From Erythrobacter rubeus (lineage in GTDB: Bacteria; Pseudomonadota; Alphaproteobacteria; Sphingomonadales; Sphingomonadaceae), in assembly GCF_014705715.1 (NCBI RefSeq), contig NZ_JACXLC010000001.1:2028457-2092456 (forward strand): a stretch of 64,000 nucleotides of DNA, given 5' to 3'. This document shows, piece by piece, positions 63,897 to 64,000 of the stretch; within the stretch, counting starts at the first letter, position 1; each line of letters starts with the position of its first letter. A program made the translations under genes and the position numbers. Below the pieces are notes generated by a model. It was given only the letters and a program-made list of their open reading frames with translations, was not told the origin of the DNA and made no database searches.

Positions 63897-64000
63897 GCGG
63901 GCGCGTTTCAGTTCGTCAATTCGCCGACAGAAACCCTCGATTCATCAGAAAATTCAAATAATTGCGATTTTTTCGCATCCGCTTGGGACAGGTCTGCGTA
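63897..64000. other. End of window, non-coding
   Basis: No gene seen in the last 104 bases; a T-rich stretch (ATTGCGATTTTTTCGCATCC) near 63961-63980 might be a weak terminator. Confidence 0.3.

Overview
The window looks like a chromosome segment of a GC-rich alphaproteobacterium of the order Sphingomonadales, most likely an Erythrobacter-like marine strain. This is inferred from gene content (ChpT-type phosphotransferase, UrcA protein, TorF-type porin, RpoH with an RpoH box, large TonB-dependent receptors, fused MlaE permease) and is not proven. No tRNA, rRNA, CRISPR array or intact insertion sequence was seen. One structural RNA, the RNase P RNA, lies on the minus strand at about 55.1-55.6 kb.

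Layout. 0-7.4 kb is housekeeping: the end of an ATP12-type F1 assembly chaperone, an Mla/MCE lipid-transport operon (mlaE-mlaF-mlaD-lipoprotein, minus strand) and valS. 7.4-22.6 kb is a looser region of small regulators (MarR, two TetR, LytTR), NTF2-like proteins, DUF1761, DUF4287-type and PEGA-like small proteins, a frameshifted S41 peptidase, a membrane M28 peptidase, a short tyrosine recombinase, a GIY-YIG protein and a UrcA protein. 22.7-35.8 kb is a dense catabolic-looking cluster. 36.2-40.7 kb holds a vanadium-dependent haloperoxidase, a relic of a PhoD-like phosphatase, a DJ-1/PfpI protein with an NTF2-like partner, and a MarR regulator. 41-64 kb returns to core functions: queE, a HerA-like ATPase, a TIGR02186/TauE pair, an NfrB-like glycosyltransferase with an outer-membrane partner, nhaA, gloA, SIMPL protein, porin, phosphatase, FMN glutamate-synthase-like protein, rnpB, ampD-like amidase, chpT, M67 peptidase, rluD-type synthase, rpoH, M20 peptidase, mtgA, a cation efflux protein and an ECF sigma/anti-sigma pair.

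The most interesting region is the 22.7-35.8 kb cluster. It has two minus-strand arms. The long arm runs from a TonB-dependent receptor through a cupin, a small HTH protein, a methyltransferase, a coiled-coil small protein, an alpha/beta hydrolase and two NTF2-like proteins to the glutathione-dependent formaldehyde pathway genes (frmA, fghA). The short arm is an FAD-linked oxidase, a second cupin and a second hydrolase. A FadR-type GntR regulator is divergent from the short arm. The same sequence, TTACGAAATTGYATACA, lies in front of both arms, so I infer one regulon for uptake and breakdown of an unknown substrate whose catabolism may release formaldehyde. Both hydrolases have His instead of Ser at the nucleophile position (G-H-H-T-G).

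Other points of note are a perfect 13-bp inverted repeat in the valS leader, a dispersed hairpin repeat in several intergenic gaps, and a candidate BlaI/MecI-like operator before the broken S41 peptidase.
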